48,544 nucleotides of DNA, from positions 346,834 through 395,377 of the forward strand of contig NZ_JXCA02000024.1 of NCBI RefSeq assembly GCF_000828085.3, written 5' to 3'. The DNA comes from Scytonema tolypothrichoides VB-61278. GTDB lineage: Bacteria; Cyanobacteriota; Cyanobacteriia; Cyanobacteriales; Nostocaceae. A model generated the notes under the pieces. That model was given only the letters and a program-made list of their open reading frames with translations, was not told where the DNA came from and ran no database searches. Position 1 is the first letter of the stretch. Every line of letters begins with the position of its first letter. Of this stretch, positions 8,760 to 17,643 are shown piece by piece. The position numbers and the translations under genes were made by a program.

Positions 8760-9257
8760 TCATGGGGCGAATGGTACTACAACTGCGTCACCGTCCTGCA
8801 ACCTTATATCTTGACTTAAGTCTTTTTTTAACCTGTACTTGCACAAATCTACAGGAATTGTTTGTTTCGATCCGTCAGAAGCCTGCCGACGGACTTGAAT
8901 TCGGCAGGTATCAGCATATAAGGTAACACCGCCAGCTGCCTGAAGCGCTTTGATTACAGTAGGCAATGACCGAGACTCTGTAAAACGCTCATCCGATGGT
9001 GTAGAGTCTGCCAGAAAGTATGCCCCCGGAGCCGTCACTTCTCCAATCACGGCAATATGAATCTGCCGCTTTGTAAGGTTTTGAGTGCTAGTCTGTGCGT
9101 GATTGCTTAGGTCAGCAGACCAGAGAATTCCGCCCACCAACGGAGCGGCTGACGCTGATTGGGATACTAACGCGCTTGGTAAAGCGGTCATCAAAAGACC
9201 AACGGAAGCTAGATATTTTATTAGGGCTGTGCGAACTCCGATTGTGACGTTTAGCAT
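8760..9257 (-). CDS. Secreted SLBB-domain protein
   Basis: The protein has 165 residues. A signal peptide is visible (hydrophobic LASVGLLMTALPSALV followed by SASA). The rest contains HIAVIGEVTAPGAYFL and IRLQDGDAVVVPF, the two ends of an SLBB (soluble ligand-binding beta-grasp) domain as found in Wza-type polysaccharide export proteins, with a DTCRIQVRR segment between. Full export proteins also have a Poly_export domain, which is absent here, so this is a stand-alone periplasmic SLBB protein, possibly helping exopolysaccharide export or binding envelope glycans. There are two Cys residues near the C-terminus. No polysaccharide genes are adjacent. It converges on ndhD. Confidence 0.75.
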   Translation of the reverse strand: MLNVTIGVRTALIKYLASVGLLMTALPSALVSQSASAAPLVGGILWSADLSNHAQTSTQNLTKRQIHIAVIGEVTAPGAYFLADSTPSDERFTESRSLPTVIKALQAAGGVTLYADTCRIQVRRQASDGSKQTIPVDLCKYRLKKDLSQDIRLQDGDAVVVPFAP

Positions 9258-9303
9258 GCTTTTAGACTTCTGGTTTTTTATTTGTTAATTGGCAATCGCT
9301 CGC

Positions 9304-9441
9304 CTAAAATTCCCTCTGCTTTGACCCCATATTTTCGTCTAAAGTTTCACCTTGAGAATGCGCTCCAGCAAACCCAGGAACATAGCCAACATAAAGTTTA
9401 GTATCAAGATCTCTCTCAACAATTGCAGTAAATGTTTTCAT
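9304..9441 (-). pseudogene. Truncated HicB-family antitoxin remnant
   Basis: ATG at 9441 opens 45 codons: MKTFTAIVERDLDTKLYVGY, then VPGFAGAHSQGETLDEN, then GSKQREF and stop. The VPGxxxxxSQGETLDE core is typical of HicB antitoxins, which normally continue for at least 30-60 residues with LREVIE-type helices. That part is missing here, and there is no hicA toxin gene on either side. I infer a remnant of a HicAB module. Confidence 0.6.
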
Positions 9442-9496
9442 AAGACTTGAGTTTTGAAACTAGTTTAACGGAAAAAATGCAATAGAAAAGACCTCA

Positions 9497-10900
9497 TTAT
9501 CTACGGTCTTCTAGTTCTAATCTATACAAGCCATACCAATGACGAACCGCAAGCCAGATAACCGAAAGCAAGCCTGCAAGGCTGAGAGTAAGACCACTAA
9601 ATGGTACTAATAATCCAAAAACGGGTAGCACAGCGCCAGCAATTGTACAGATAAGAGCAGCTAGAGAAACACTGCGGTTTTTTGACCCCAAACCCCATGT
9701 TAATGTTAGTAAGACAAGCGAAATGAAAGTCCAAGCTAGCTGAGGATTTATGAAGCGACTGAGATAAGTCAAACTTAGTAAACAAGCAAAGAAAACACTA
9801 CCTAAAATTGCCACATTTGTCAAGCTCATGGGTAGTGATAAATACAGCAGCAATATCCACCAGAAAAATATTGTCGGTGCTAGCAATAGCAGTCGCGGCA
9901 GGACACCAGTGTGACGAATCGGCTCGGTGTAGGTGTATACTCCAAATGGGTTTTTCACTGAAACATTATCGTCAAAAACCCAAGTAAACTGAGTTCCTTG
10001 TCTGTCATTTTTGATTTCACTGGGTACGATACCGCTGGCAAAATCTGCTCCTGGGAAGTTGGCGATCGCTAGCAGACTAAAATTAGAAAGCAACTGCTCA
10101 TTTGCACTATAAACCCAGCGTGGTGCTCCTTGTGATTTATAAGTGACTCTTAAACTCGTTTGTTCTCCTGGTTGTAGTTGAAAAGGAAAGCTATAGTCAC
10201 CAGGATTTGTTTGTGGGAGTCTGGTACCGTCACGCTCTACTTTATAACTTTGCAATAAGGAGTAACCAATGGGTGGCGGTGCTTCAAAGAAAAAACTCTT
10301 AATATCTTTGAGTTGGTTAACAACTTTATAGTCAGCAGTATAGTCTATTTTATAAACAGCCCGACGACCTCGAACATCTGGGCTTTGGTCAATCTTAACT
10401 TGAATTTGCGATCCACTTAATGTTAAGAAACGGCTAATCTTTCGTTTTTCATTTACCTTGACTAGCTTGCCATTAATTTGAGTGCTGTATACATATGGCT
10501 CTTCAGTAACGTATCGTATTTGAGGCGCTATTTGTTCTAACCTTTCACCAGCGACACTCTGGGCAACTTGAGCTACTTTTGCTTGTTCCCAATGATGGTA
10601 ACGATTGCTCAAAGTTGAACAAAGAAAAAACCCTCCCACCAGCAGAATTAACACTAAGGTGAAATGCTGTAATCCCCGCAATAATTGAGAGTAACTAACT
10701 GCCCACTCTCCAATCAAAATCTCTTGCTGGTGTTGATTTTGACGTAGGGCAAAGCTCAACAGAGCAATTGCAATTCCCAAAGCTAAAACCAGAAATACTA
10801 ATAACAGTGAAGCTTTAAGTAAATGCGTTCCAAATTGGATCAGTTCGGTAGGATGCGTTAAATCGGGTAATCCTGGAATGCCTTGGGGAGATTCAGACAT
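9497..10900 (-). CDS. Conserved polytopic membrane protein, function unknown
   Basis: The protein has 467 residues. Two hydrophobic helices lie near the N-terminus (about residues 28-50 and 78-98). A soluble domain of roughly 230 residues follows, rich in beta-type sequence, with DYKVVNQLKDIKSFFFEAPP and FQLQPGEQTSLRVTYKSQG. Five or six helices lie in the C-terminal third (about 338-455). By this plan the middle domain would face the periplasm, somewhat like CreD-type inner-membrane proteins, but I cannot assign it to that family with certainty. It stands alone on its strand, 66 bases downstream of a pentapeptide-repeat gene, so the two could be co-transcribed. Confidence 0.6.
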   Translation of the reverse strand: MSESPQGIPGLPDLTHPTELIQFGTHLLKASLLLVFLVLALGIAIALLSFALRQNQHQQEILIGEWAVSYSQLLRGLQHFTLVLILLVGGFFLCSTLSNRYHHWEQAKVAQVAQSVAGERLEQIAPQIRYVTEEPYVYSTQINGKLVKVNEKRKISRFLTLSGSQIQVKIDQSPDVRGRRAVYKIDYTADYKVVNQLKDIKSFFFEAPPPIGYSLLQSYKVERDGTRLPQTNPGDYSFPFQLQPGEQTSLRVTYKSQGAPRWVYSANEQLLSNFSLLAIANFPGADFASGIVPSEIKNDRQGTQFTWVFDDNVSVKNPFGVYTYTEPIRHTGVLPRLLLLAPTIFFWWILLLYLSLPMSLTNVAILGSVFFACLLSLTYLSRFINPQLAWTFISLVLLTLTWGLGSKNRSVSLAALICTIAGAVLPVFGLLVPFSGLTLSLAGLLSVIWLAVRHWYGLYRLELEDRR

Positions 10901-10966
10901 GGAGGGGTGTTGGAAAAGTTTGGAGATTCTGACTGAGAAAATCTCCTAAAAGTTTCTTACCAAAAC

Positions 10967-11500
10967 TTAGCCTTTATTTTCATCCAGAATTGTTCCTTCT
11001 AGATTTGCATTATCCAAATTGGTTTGATTTAAATTCGCTTCATGGAGTTCTGCATTCTTGAGATCTGCTTGGGTGAGATCTGCTTTAGCCAAGTCAGCAT
11101 GAGTGAGATCTGCTTCGTTTAAAGAAACTGCATTGAGGTTAGCTTCTTGTAGATCTGCTTCGCGTAAGTTAGTACCGATTAACTTTGCGATCGTCAAATC
11201 AGCTTGACTCAAATTGGCACCGTCCAAAATCGCTCCTTCTAGAATTGCCCCATCTAAGATGGCACCACTCAAATTCGCTTCCGTGAGATTTGCCTGATTT
11301 AAATTGGCTCCATTTAAGTCAGCCTCTATTAAGCTTGCATGACTGAGATTAACCTTGCTTAAATCAGCCCCATCTAAAATGGCTCTGTCTAAAATTGCTC
11401 CACTCAGATCAGCTCCTTCCAAGAATGCTTCGCTCAGGTTTACTTCAGTAAAATCTCTTTTACCTGCAGCGTATTGTGTCAACAGTTCATCTGCTTTCAT
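10967..11500 (-). CDS. Pentapeptide-repeat protein
   Basis: The protein has 177 residues, and nearly all of it after residue 15 is A(D/N)Lxx repeats (EADLNGANLNQANLTEANLS and so on, over 25 units). This predicts a right-handed quadrilateral beta-helix. The N-terminal MKADELLTQYAAGKRDFTEV is the standard capping segment in cyanobacterial members. These are soluble proteins, usually of unknown role; some bacterial relatives mimic DNA. At DNA level the repeats make this stretch strongly biased. Confidence 0.85.
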   Translation of the reverse strand: MKADELLTQYAAGKRDFTEVNLSEAFLEGADLSGAILDRAILDGADLSKVNLSHASLIEADLNGANLNQANLTEANLSGAILDGAILEGAILDGANLSQADLTIAKLIGTNLREADLQEANLNAVSLNEADLTHADLAKADLTQADLKNAELHEANLNQTNLDNANLEGTILDENKG

Positions 11501-11632
11501 TGCTTCGCCTCGGATAAGTTTTACTTCTTTCGTCAGCTACACTAGCAATTTTTTTGAAGTATGCCAAATTTACCAAATCTTTTTAAATGATTTGAGGGCA
11601 GAGAAAACCTCTGCTCTCAGATATAAAACTAA

Positions 11633-11875
11633 TTAACTTTCATTTTTATTTTCAAGCTGCTTCGTTCCAACCAAAAAGTTTATATCTTCCCTTGGCAGTT
11701 TAGCAGACATATCCTTGTCTCCTGGAAGAGGAAACTGAACATCAAAACCATCTTCCTTACATTCTACAACTCTTCCTACTAAACCTTCTTTCAGGTTATC
11801 GTCTACATCGCGAGCTAGTCCAACTAAGTCGTTTCTCTCAATAGGTGTTGAATTATTATTCTCATCAGGCATCAT
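11633..11875 (-). CDS. Small conserved-type hypothetical protein (80 aa)
   Basis: The protein has 80 residues and is acidic: MMPDENNNSTPIERNDLVGL, then a region reading LVGRVVECKEDGFDVQFPLPG, like a small SH3-like beta barrel. I do not recognise a named family. CDS support comes from a complete frame, a Shine-Dalgarno-like GGAGGT just upstream of ATG (CTCC on the plus strand at 11885-11888), and plausible protein composition. It has no clear partner. Confidence 0.6.
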   Translation of the reverse strand: MMPDENNNSTPIERNDLVGLARDVDDNLKEGLVGRVVECKEDGFDVQFPLPGDKDMSAKLPREDINFLVGTKQLENKNES

Positions 11876-12223
11876 ATTTATAACCTCCAGTTACTACTAA
11901 CTATTAGAGTGGGCTGCCAATGCTTTCGCAAAGTATTTTGTTAAAGTATTCTGTTAATAATCACACATCAGTTGCAAAATCCACTTCCTACCTTTGCCCG
12001 ATATTGACGCTTTGTACCTTACCTATGGATATACGAATAAAGGAAGAGCTGATATGCGGGGTGCTGACCTAATACCAAGTTCGGCTAATTAGTTATAATT
12101 CCTGAATCTATGCATCAACCTTCAAAACCCTTCCCCTCTGCTCCTCTGCTCCTCTGCCCCCCTGCGGTCTTAATGATAAGTCTTTAACCGAACACGATAT
12201 AAGCCCTTGTAAGAATGAGATTT
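11876..12223. other. Gene-free stretch
   Basis: I see no gene here. It contains the low-complexity CTCTGCTCCTCTGCTCCTCT stretch (around 12137), a motif repeated in many cyanobacterial spacers. Confidence 0.55.
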
Positions 12224-12478
12224 TCAAGTCTTTTGATTAGCGGATTTAAACCGACCTGCGACGAATTCTCGCTTTTCTAAATGCTTGCTTTTGCGTCCGG
12301 TAACACGTTCGCGCCACATCCGAAAGCTGGATGCTTTCATTTCACGGCGCATGAGGGCAATGACTTGCTTTTCTTGCAAACCGAATTGTTTTTCAATTGC
12401 CTCAAAAGGAGTCCGGTCTTCCCATGCCATTTCGATAATACGGTTGATGATTTCGGAATCAAGTAATGGTAGTTTCAT
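12224..12478 (-). CDS. TIGR03643/DUF2805-type small protein
   Basis: The protein has 84 residues. The pattern SEIINRIIEMAWEDRTPFEA, then FGLQEKQVIALMRREMKASS, then FRMWRERVTGRKSKH is that of the TIGR03643 (DUF2805) family, basic helix-turn-helix-like proteins of about 80 residues. DNA binding is suggested by the HTH-like arrangement and basic C-terminus, but the function is not established. The start ATG at 12478 gives the usual family length. It is separated from ftsH by a repeat-filled spacer. Confidence 0.8.
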   Translation of the reverse strand: MKLPLLDSEIINRIIEMAWEDRTPFEAIEKQFGLQEKQVIALMRREMKASSFRMWRERVTGRKSKHLEKREFVAGRFKSANQKT

Positions 12479-12590
12479 TGGTGGTTAACAATGTTTATAA
12501 GCAAGATTTATCACAAAAAATCAGGGCAACTTTGGAAAATTCCAGAATTACCCTGAATCTCAAAATTTAGGAGTTCAGAATGAGAAGTGT

Positions 12591-12805
12591 TTTATCAGTT
12601 ACCAGTGAGACAGCGCTGCAGGAGGGTCTCCCGACCTAGGCGACTGCGTATGCGCTTTGCGCACGCCCAAAGGGCTAAAGCGCAGCGTGACCGGAGGTCA
12701 TACCCGAAGGGTTATCAGTTACCAGTTATCAGTTATCAGGCAGGAAACGGACTCGTCTACTCCTTGTTCACTGGTCACTGGTCACTGTTCACTGTTCACT
12801 GTTTG
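12591..12805. repeat. STRR array split by a nested palindromic repeat
   Basis: TTATCAGTTACCAGT is interrupted at about 12605 by roughly 105 bases containing GCTGCAGGAGGGTCTCCCGA and GCGTATGCGCTTTGCGCACG. It then resumes with GTTATCAGTTACCAGTTATC, the conserved AGGAAACGGACTCGTC core and CTGTTCA/CTGGTCA units. The nested part has relatives at 17490-17520 and 28965-29045. Confidence 0.75.
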
Positions 12806-12835
12806 AAGCATTCCTCACTCTTAACTCCTCACTTT

Positions 12836-14677
12836 TTAAGCAAACGTTGCAGTTTTGACATCGTTGTTTGCCAGCAGTTCTTGCAATTCGTCGGCGTCCA
12901 CTGTTTCCTTCTCAACCAGCATTTGCGCGATTTGGTCGAGAATGTGGCGGTTATTTACCAACACTTCTTTGGCGCGTTGGTAAGCTGTTTCTACCAGTGT
13001 GCGGACTTCTTCATCAATAGCAGCAGCAGTTTCTTCAGAGAAGTCGCGTTCTGCCATGATGTCTCGACCGAGGAACATATTGCCTTGCTGACGACCAAGG
13101 GCAACTGGACCTAGGCGATCGCTCATTCCAAACCGTGTTACCATCTGACGGGCGACACGAGCAACTTGTTGCAAGTCTTGAGCTGCACCTGTGGTCACTT
13201 CTTCGTCACCAAAGATGATTTCTTCAGCAAGACGACCACCTAATGCGACAGCCATCTGATTTTCCAGATAAGCGCGGCTGTATAAGCCAGTGTCCATCCG
13301 GTCTTCACTGGGGGTAAACCAAGTTAAACCACCAGCTCTACCACGAGGAATAATGCTAATCTTCTGCACGGGGTCATAATCTGGCATCAAAGCACCCACA
13401 AGGGCGTGACCAGCTTCGTGATATGCTACGAGTTCTTTGCGCTTTTCGCTCATCACTCGGTCTTTCTTCTCTGGACCTGCTAACACGCGGTCGATCGCAT
13501 CGTTAATTTCATCCATCGAAATTTCGGTTAAATTTCGACGTGCAGCGAGAATAGCAGCTTCATTCAGCAAGTTGGAAAGGTCTGCACCAGTGAACCCAGG
13601 AGTACGACGGGCAATTCTTTCTAAGTCCACATCTTTTGCCAAGGTCTTACCACGGGCATGAACTTTCAGAATTTCCACGCGTCCAGCATAATCTGGGCGG
13701 TCTACAACAACTTGACGGTCGAAGCGACCAGGACGCAACAACGCTGCATCTAGAACGTCGGGACGGTTGGTAGCAGCAATGATGATGATACCTGTGTTAC
13801 CTTCAAAGCCGTCCATTTCTGTCAGTAACTGGTTGAGGGTTTGTTCGCGTTCATCGTTACCACCGCCTAAACCAGCACCCCGCTGACGACCGACGGCGTC
13901 AATTTCATCGATGAAGACGATACAGGGGGCATTTGTCTTTGCTTGTTCAAACAAGTCGCGGACACGGGACGCACCGACACCCACGAACATTTCCACAAAC
14001 TCAGAACCAGAGATGGAGAAGAAGGGGACACCAGCTTCGCCTGCAACTGCACGCGCAAGCAGGGTTTTACCAGTTCCTGGAGGTCCAACCAGCAGTACGC
14101 CTTTGGGAATTTTTGCACCAACAGCCGTGAAGCGGTCAGCGTTTTTCAAAAAGTCTACGACTTCGTTGAGTTCTAGCTTCGCTTGGTCAATACCAGCAAC
14201 ATCATTAAATGTGACTTGGGTTTGCGGTTCCATTTGCACTCTGGCTTTGGACTTGCCAAAGTTCATGGCTTGGCTACCAGGACCATTTTGAGCGCGGCGG
14301 AGCAAGAAAAACAAACCAACTAAAAGTAATACAGGGAAAAATAAGCTGCTGAGTGCCTTAAACCAAAAACCTTCATCGGTTTGGGGCAAAACACTAATAT
14401 CTACATTGTTTTGGGTAAGGGTGTTAATAAGGTCAGGATCGTTAACCAGGGTCACCAGCTTCTTATTACCATCTTTAGGCGTCACAAGAGCTGTAGACCG
14501 ATCTGCACTTAAACTAACTTTGTCTACTCTACGATTTTGAACTTCTTGAATAAACTGACTGTATCGCCATGTCTCTCTGCTTGGTTGTTTTTGGTCAAAA
14601 AACGCTGTTCCTAGCGCAATGACAACAATAAACAGTAGTGCGTACAGCCCTGCATTTCTCCATCGTTTGTTATTCAC
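12836..14677 (-). CDS. ftsH: ATP-dependent zinc metalloprotease FtsH
   Basis: The protein has 613 residues and is membrane-anchored. It extracts and degrades membrane proteins (in cyanobacteria including damaged photosystem subunits) and regulators. It has two TM helices (about 10-27 and 107-127) flanking a lumenal/periplasmic domain, Walker A GPPGTGKT (198-205), Walker B FIDEID (255-260), the SRH with [10 protein letters not shown] (301-310), and the zinc site HEAGH (420-424). The N-terminus [20 protein letters not shown] and overall length resemble the FtsH1/FtsH3 group, which forms heterohexamers with other FtsH proteins. All catalytic residues are intact. It is single, with a repeat array immediately downstream. 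Confidence 0.96.
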   Translation of the reverse strand: MNNKRWRNAGLYALLFIVVIALGTAFFDQKQPSRETWRYSQFIQEVQNRRVDKVSLSADRSTALVTPKDGNKKLVTLVNDPDLINTLTQNNVDISVLPQTDEGFWFKALSSLFFPVLLLVGLFFLLRRAQNGPGSQAMNFGKSKARVQMEPQTQVTFNDVAGIDQAKLELNEVVDFLKNADRFTAVGAKIPKGVLLVGPPGTGKTLLARAVAGEAGVPFFSISGSEFVEMFVGVGASRVRDLFEQAKTNAPCIVFIDEIDAVGRQRGAGLGGGNDEREQTLNQLLTEMDGFEGNTGIIIIAATNRPDVLDAALLRPGRFDRQVVVDRPDYAGRVEILKVHARGKTLAKDVDLERIARRTPGFTGADLSNLLNEAAILAARRNLTEISMDEINDAIDRVLAGPEKKDRVMSEKRKELVAYHEAGHALVGALMPDYDPVQKISIIPRGRAGGLTWFTPSEDRMDTGLYSRAYLENQMAVALGGRLAEEIIFGDEEVTTGAAQDLQQVARVARQMVTRFGMSDRLGPVALGRQQGNMFLGRDIMAERDFSEETAAAIDEEVRTLVETAYQRAKEVLVNNRHILDQIAQMLVEKETVDADELQELLANNDVKTATFA

Positions 14678-14922
14678 CCAGGTTCATCCTCCTACATCTG
14701 GTTTTGTGCGATCGCTTGGGTGTCTGTTTGACAGTCCCACACCGAAGTGAAAATAACGCTTGCGCTGATTTTCATAAAAAGCCCTAGTTTTCTAAAGTCC
14801 ACATCCTGCTCTTGTCCATGCCTACTAGGAGGGTTCTAGTGAGACAGCGACACGCATGTTAGTAAAGATAGGCTTTTCTTAGAATTATGTTAACTTATCT
14901 TAACGTATAACAAATTTTGCAC

Positions 14923-15717
14923 CTACAATGCTACAAAAAATATCCGCAGTTCTTCAAAACAGGGATGGTGGGGATTATATTCTAGCTTTCCTGAATGCCA
15001 GATAACGGTGCGAAGCGGGATCATTTCTACAACACTATTGCTGTAGGCAATTGCCTCAAACCCCTTGACTAACTCTGGTGTCCAAGGTTCCTCAGGAACT
15101 TGGTGCTGCTTTTTCAAAAGCCAATCTACAAGCTGTCCGCGCACGACTCCGGGCAAAATTCCTGCTGTTAAGGGCGGCGTCCACCAACAACCATTTCGCC
15201 ACCCCCAGAGGTTACCTGTACCTGTTTCTAGCCAATTTCCCGCAGTATCTAGCAAAATGACTTCTTGGGCATCTAATTTTTGGGCGCTAGCTTTTGCTAA
15301 CCATGCGCTGAGGTAGTTTCCTGTTTTATGAGAGGGTAAACTGCGAGCCAACTCAGGTTCTGCTAGAGTTGCTATTAAACCATTTTTCTGGTTTTCTGTC
15401 AAGTTTTTTGGCAGCAATCTTCCCGTTATTAACTCACGTCCATCAGGAAAGACGGCGATTCTCAGAACAGGGAAGTGCGTCATGATAATTTCTGCTCCTT
15501 GACGCAATCGCTGCTCATCTGGTGTTGGCCAACCAAAGGTTTGTAAACTAAATTTTAGGCGATCGCAGTGAGAGCGCCAGTGAGTTAATCTACTATCGAG
15601 CGAGTTATTGTAAACTCGCAACGTCGTAAAAACAGTTGCTCCGTAGAGTAACCCAGGATCGTCAATTTCTAACTCTAGAGTTCGAGACTCAATTAATTTG
15701 CCGTTATACCAGTAAAT
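14923..15717 (-). CDS. Class IV PLP aminotransferase, probably started at AUU
   Basis: The fold-type IV PLP enzyme family comprises branched-chain aminotransferase, D-amino-acid aminotransferase and aminodeoxychorismate lyase. The PLP Lys is in LPSHKTGNYLSAW, and EVILLDTAGNWLETGTGNLW and LTAGILPGVVRGQLVDWLL are the usual cofactor loops. The frame is open well upstream of the first TTG (15621): 32 further codons encode YWYNGKLIESRTLELEIDDP and GLLYGATVFTT, the standard family N-terminus. No ATG, GTG or TTG lies between the upstream stop (TAG at 15759-15757) and this region. GGAGG sits seven bases before ATT at 15717. I therefore place the start at AUU, giving 264 residues. The exact substrate is unknown; size and divergence favour a PabC-like enzyme. 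Confidence 0.8.
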   Translation of the reverse strand: MYWYNGKLIESRTLELEIDDPGLLYGATVFTTLRVYNNSLDSRLTHWRSHCDRLKFSLQTFGWPTPDEQRLRQGAEIIMTHFPVLRIAVFPDGRELITGRLLPKNLTENQKNGLIATLAEPELARSLPSHKTGNYLSAWLAKASAQKLDAQEVILLDTAGNWLETGTGNLWGWRNGCWWTPPLTAGILPGVVRGQLVDWLLKKQHQVPEEPWTPELVKGFEAIAYSNSVVEMIPLRTVIWHSGKLEYNPHHPCFEELRIFFVAL

Positions 15718-15724
15718 AAATATA

Positions 15725-15729
15725 CCTCC
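15725..15729 (-). promoter_or_regulatory. Shine-Dalgarno that selects the AUU start
   Basis: GGAGG is followed by seven bases (TATATTT) and then ATT TAC TGG. It is one of the strongest ribosome-binding sites in the window. The only near-start codons at a usable spacing are ATA (15723) and ATT (15717). Confidence 0.65.
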
Positions 15730-15961
15730 AAGGAAGTGGTTAGTGGTCTTTTGTAACTAACTACTAACTGTTGATTTTATCTTCAGAAGACTGAAGATAG
15801 TTTAATTTTGTCACTCCCGTCAGAATGAGGGATAATTTTTCCTGCTTTATAAAATCTACTATCAGTTTTTTCAATTAATTGGTTATCGCCGATACAGCTA
15901 AACTCTAAAAAATTCAGCTAAAGTTTTGGAAAACAGTTTTGCTTAGCTCATAGAAACATGC

Positions 15962-15996
15962 TTATACGTCCAGATTTCTCTCAACTGGACGTATAA
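15962..15996. promoter_or_regulatory. Perfect 12-bp inverted repeat
   Basis: TTATACGTCCAG and CTGGACGTATAA are exact complements with an 11-base spacer. It lies in an 800-base gap (15718-16529) whose only other candidate is a 27-codon ORF. No T-run follows immediately. It could be a terminator, an RNA stem or an operator; I cannot choose between these. Confidence 0.5.
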
Positions 15997-16153
15997 ACCT
16001 TCTTATACAGAAACTGGGATTATGCAAAGCCTCAAGTATAGTCAAAGCTCATGAAACAACTGAGTGGCAATGTCCCTAATGATGTACTACTATTTCAACT
16101 CCAAATCGTATTTAGTTACAGCAACGATACTGCTTGCAGGACTTATTGAGAAT

Positions 16154-16237
16154 CTAATCCTTGTAAGAATCTGATAAACGCGATTCTTCGGTTTCTAAAC
16201 CAAATAATTTATAAATGAAGTTTAATAGTTTTTTCAT
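16154..16237 (-). CDS. Possible 27-residue small protein
   Basis: ATG at 16237 encodes MKKLLNFIYKLFGLETEESR followed by LSDSYKD and a stop. GAGG lies eight bases before the ATG (TTGAGGCAACAATT). The product would be a basic amphipathic helix with an acidic tail. I do not recognise it, and so short a frame could occur by chance. No other gene is visible in 15718-16529. Confidence 0.35.
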   Translation of the reverse strand: MKKLLNFIYKLFGLETEESRLSDSYKD

Positions 16238-16529
16238 AATTGTTGCCTCAACTTATGTTATATACTAAACTGGTTTGGTAAGTTCACTCTTGATCAGCCG
16301 TTACCAATAAATATCTCTAAACTGAAGATATAAGGGAAGTGCCGCCGTCACTGTTGTTTATTGTTAAATCTCACAATTGTCAAGTGCTAGGTATTACTGC
16401 AAACTTGTGATTCTCGTCACAGTATCTGTTTAATATCTGTTAATCCCTTGCGTGTAGGGTGTAAGGGGGTGAAGAAGGGATAAGAGCATATCTGAAGCTC
16501 TAGGGAATAAAAATATAAATGCATTTCCC

Positions 16530-17330
16530 CTACACCCCTACACCCTTAGTTCTGGTCAAATCGGCTTTACTAAAATCAGCACCATTAAGGTTGGCATTGC
16601 TCAAGTTGAGCGTTCTATCATTCAGATAACTGAAATCATACATTCCCAGTTTTCCAAAATTTGGTGGACCCACCAACTTCGCTTCGCTTAGGTTTGCGTA
16701 TGTGAGATTAGCATCACCGAAATCTGCCCCTCTAAGATCTGCGTTGCTGAGGTTTGCACCAAAAAGGTTTGCTCCTCTCAAATCTGCTGCACAAAGATCT
16801 GCTCCAGAAAAGTCTACCCCACAGAGGTTTGCGCCGTTAAGGTCTGCAAATCTCAGACTAGCTTGAGTCAGATTTGCATGAGAGAGGTTCACTCCACTGA
16901 GACTAGCCCGAAAAAAAAGACCATAATTGATAACGCAGATACCTAAGTCTGCACTTGTAAAGTTTACTCCACTCAAGTTGGCTCCACAAAACTCAACTGA
17001 ACCTAAAAATAGTCCATCACTGAGATCTGCATAACTGAGGTCTGCGCCACTTAAATCTACAATGCTAAAATCAGCTCCTCTCAAGTTTGCCTTGGTGAGA
17101 TTTGCGTTTTGTAGTTCTGCGGAGTGAATTTTTGCATATTTGAGGTCTGTGTGACTGAGGTTTATATCATCTAAAATTGCAGACAATTCTACATAACTTA
17201 GGTTCGGCTTGATATCGGGGTTGTTCTTTCTCCAATGGTTCCAAGCTTCAACTCCTAACTCAAGTAGCGTCAAATAATCGACATCTACCATAACGGTGCT
17301 ATTGTGGATATTTCTAAAGAGAAATTGCAT
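16530..17330 (-). CDS. Pentapeptide-repeat protein (266 aa)
   Basis: Residues 60-260 are A(D/N)LxG-type repeats (LTKANLRGADFSIVDLSGAD and so on), predicting a long beta-helix. The first 60 residues (TLLELGVEAWNHWRKNNPD) are a non-repeat helical cap common in cyanobacterial family members. A ten-residue region near the C-terminus (KLVGPPNFGKLGMYDF) breaks the repeat rhythm, so there may be two stacked helices. The start is uncertain between ATG 17330 and ATG 17291; neither has a clear ribosome-binding site. Function unknown. Confidence 0.8.
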   Translation of the reverse strand: MQFLFRNIHNSTVMVDVDYLTLLELGVEAWNHWRKNNPDIKPNLSYVELSAILDDINLSHTDLKYAKIHSAELQNANLTKANLRGADFSIVDLSGADLSYADLSDGLFLGSVEFCGANLSGVNFTSADLGICVINYGLFFRASLSGVNLSHANLTQASLRFADLNGANLCGVDFSGADLCAADLRGANLFGANLSNADLRGADFGDANLTYANLSEAKLVGPPNFGKLGMYDFSYLNDRTLNLSNANLNGADFSKADLTRTKGVGV

Positions 17331-17643
17331 ATAATGAGTACAAGATAGCTATTCTATGCAACTATCTGCAATCCCGAATTTTACGTATAACTTCTGCTAA
17401 ATTTTACAATAAATCTTCCATTGCTTTAATCCGTATTCTAAGATGTCATGCGTGAATTTTGAATGAGAACCAACGCGCTTTTCTTAAGACGCGCCTCTTG
17501 CAAAGCGCACGTACTTGTGTATGCTCACAGGAAAGGAGAGTGTGAGGGGAGAGAAAGAGGGAGGGAGAGAGAGAATATTTTCATGCGTTATTGGTGTACG
17601 CAGTTCATGATGGCTACTTAATTGCGAGCAAAAGTCTTTCAGG
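17331..17643. other. Gene-free divergent spacer
   Basis: No gene is visible. It contains a palindromic-repeat fragment (GCAAAGCGCACG near 17503) and a purine-rich GAGAGTGTGAGGGGAGAGAA tract (about 17535-17575). Promoters for both flanking divergent genes must lie here, but I cannot place them. Confidence 0.5.

Noticed and set aside
9497-10900. Naming the membrane protein creD
   Set aside because: Similar topology only; no diagnostic motif and no creABC genes.
12587-13114. Plus-strand ORF of 175 residues
   Set aside because: It runs through repeats and then antisense to ftsH; composition is not protein-like.
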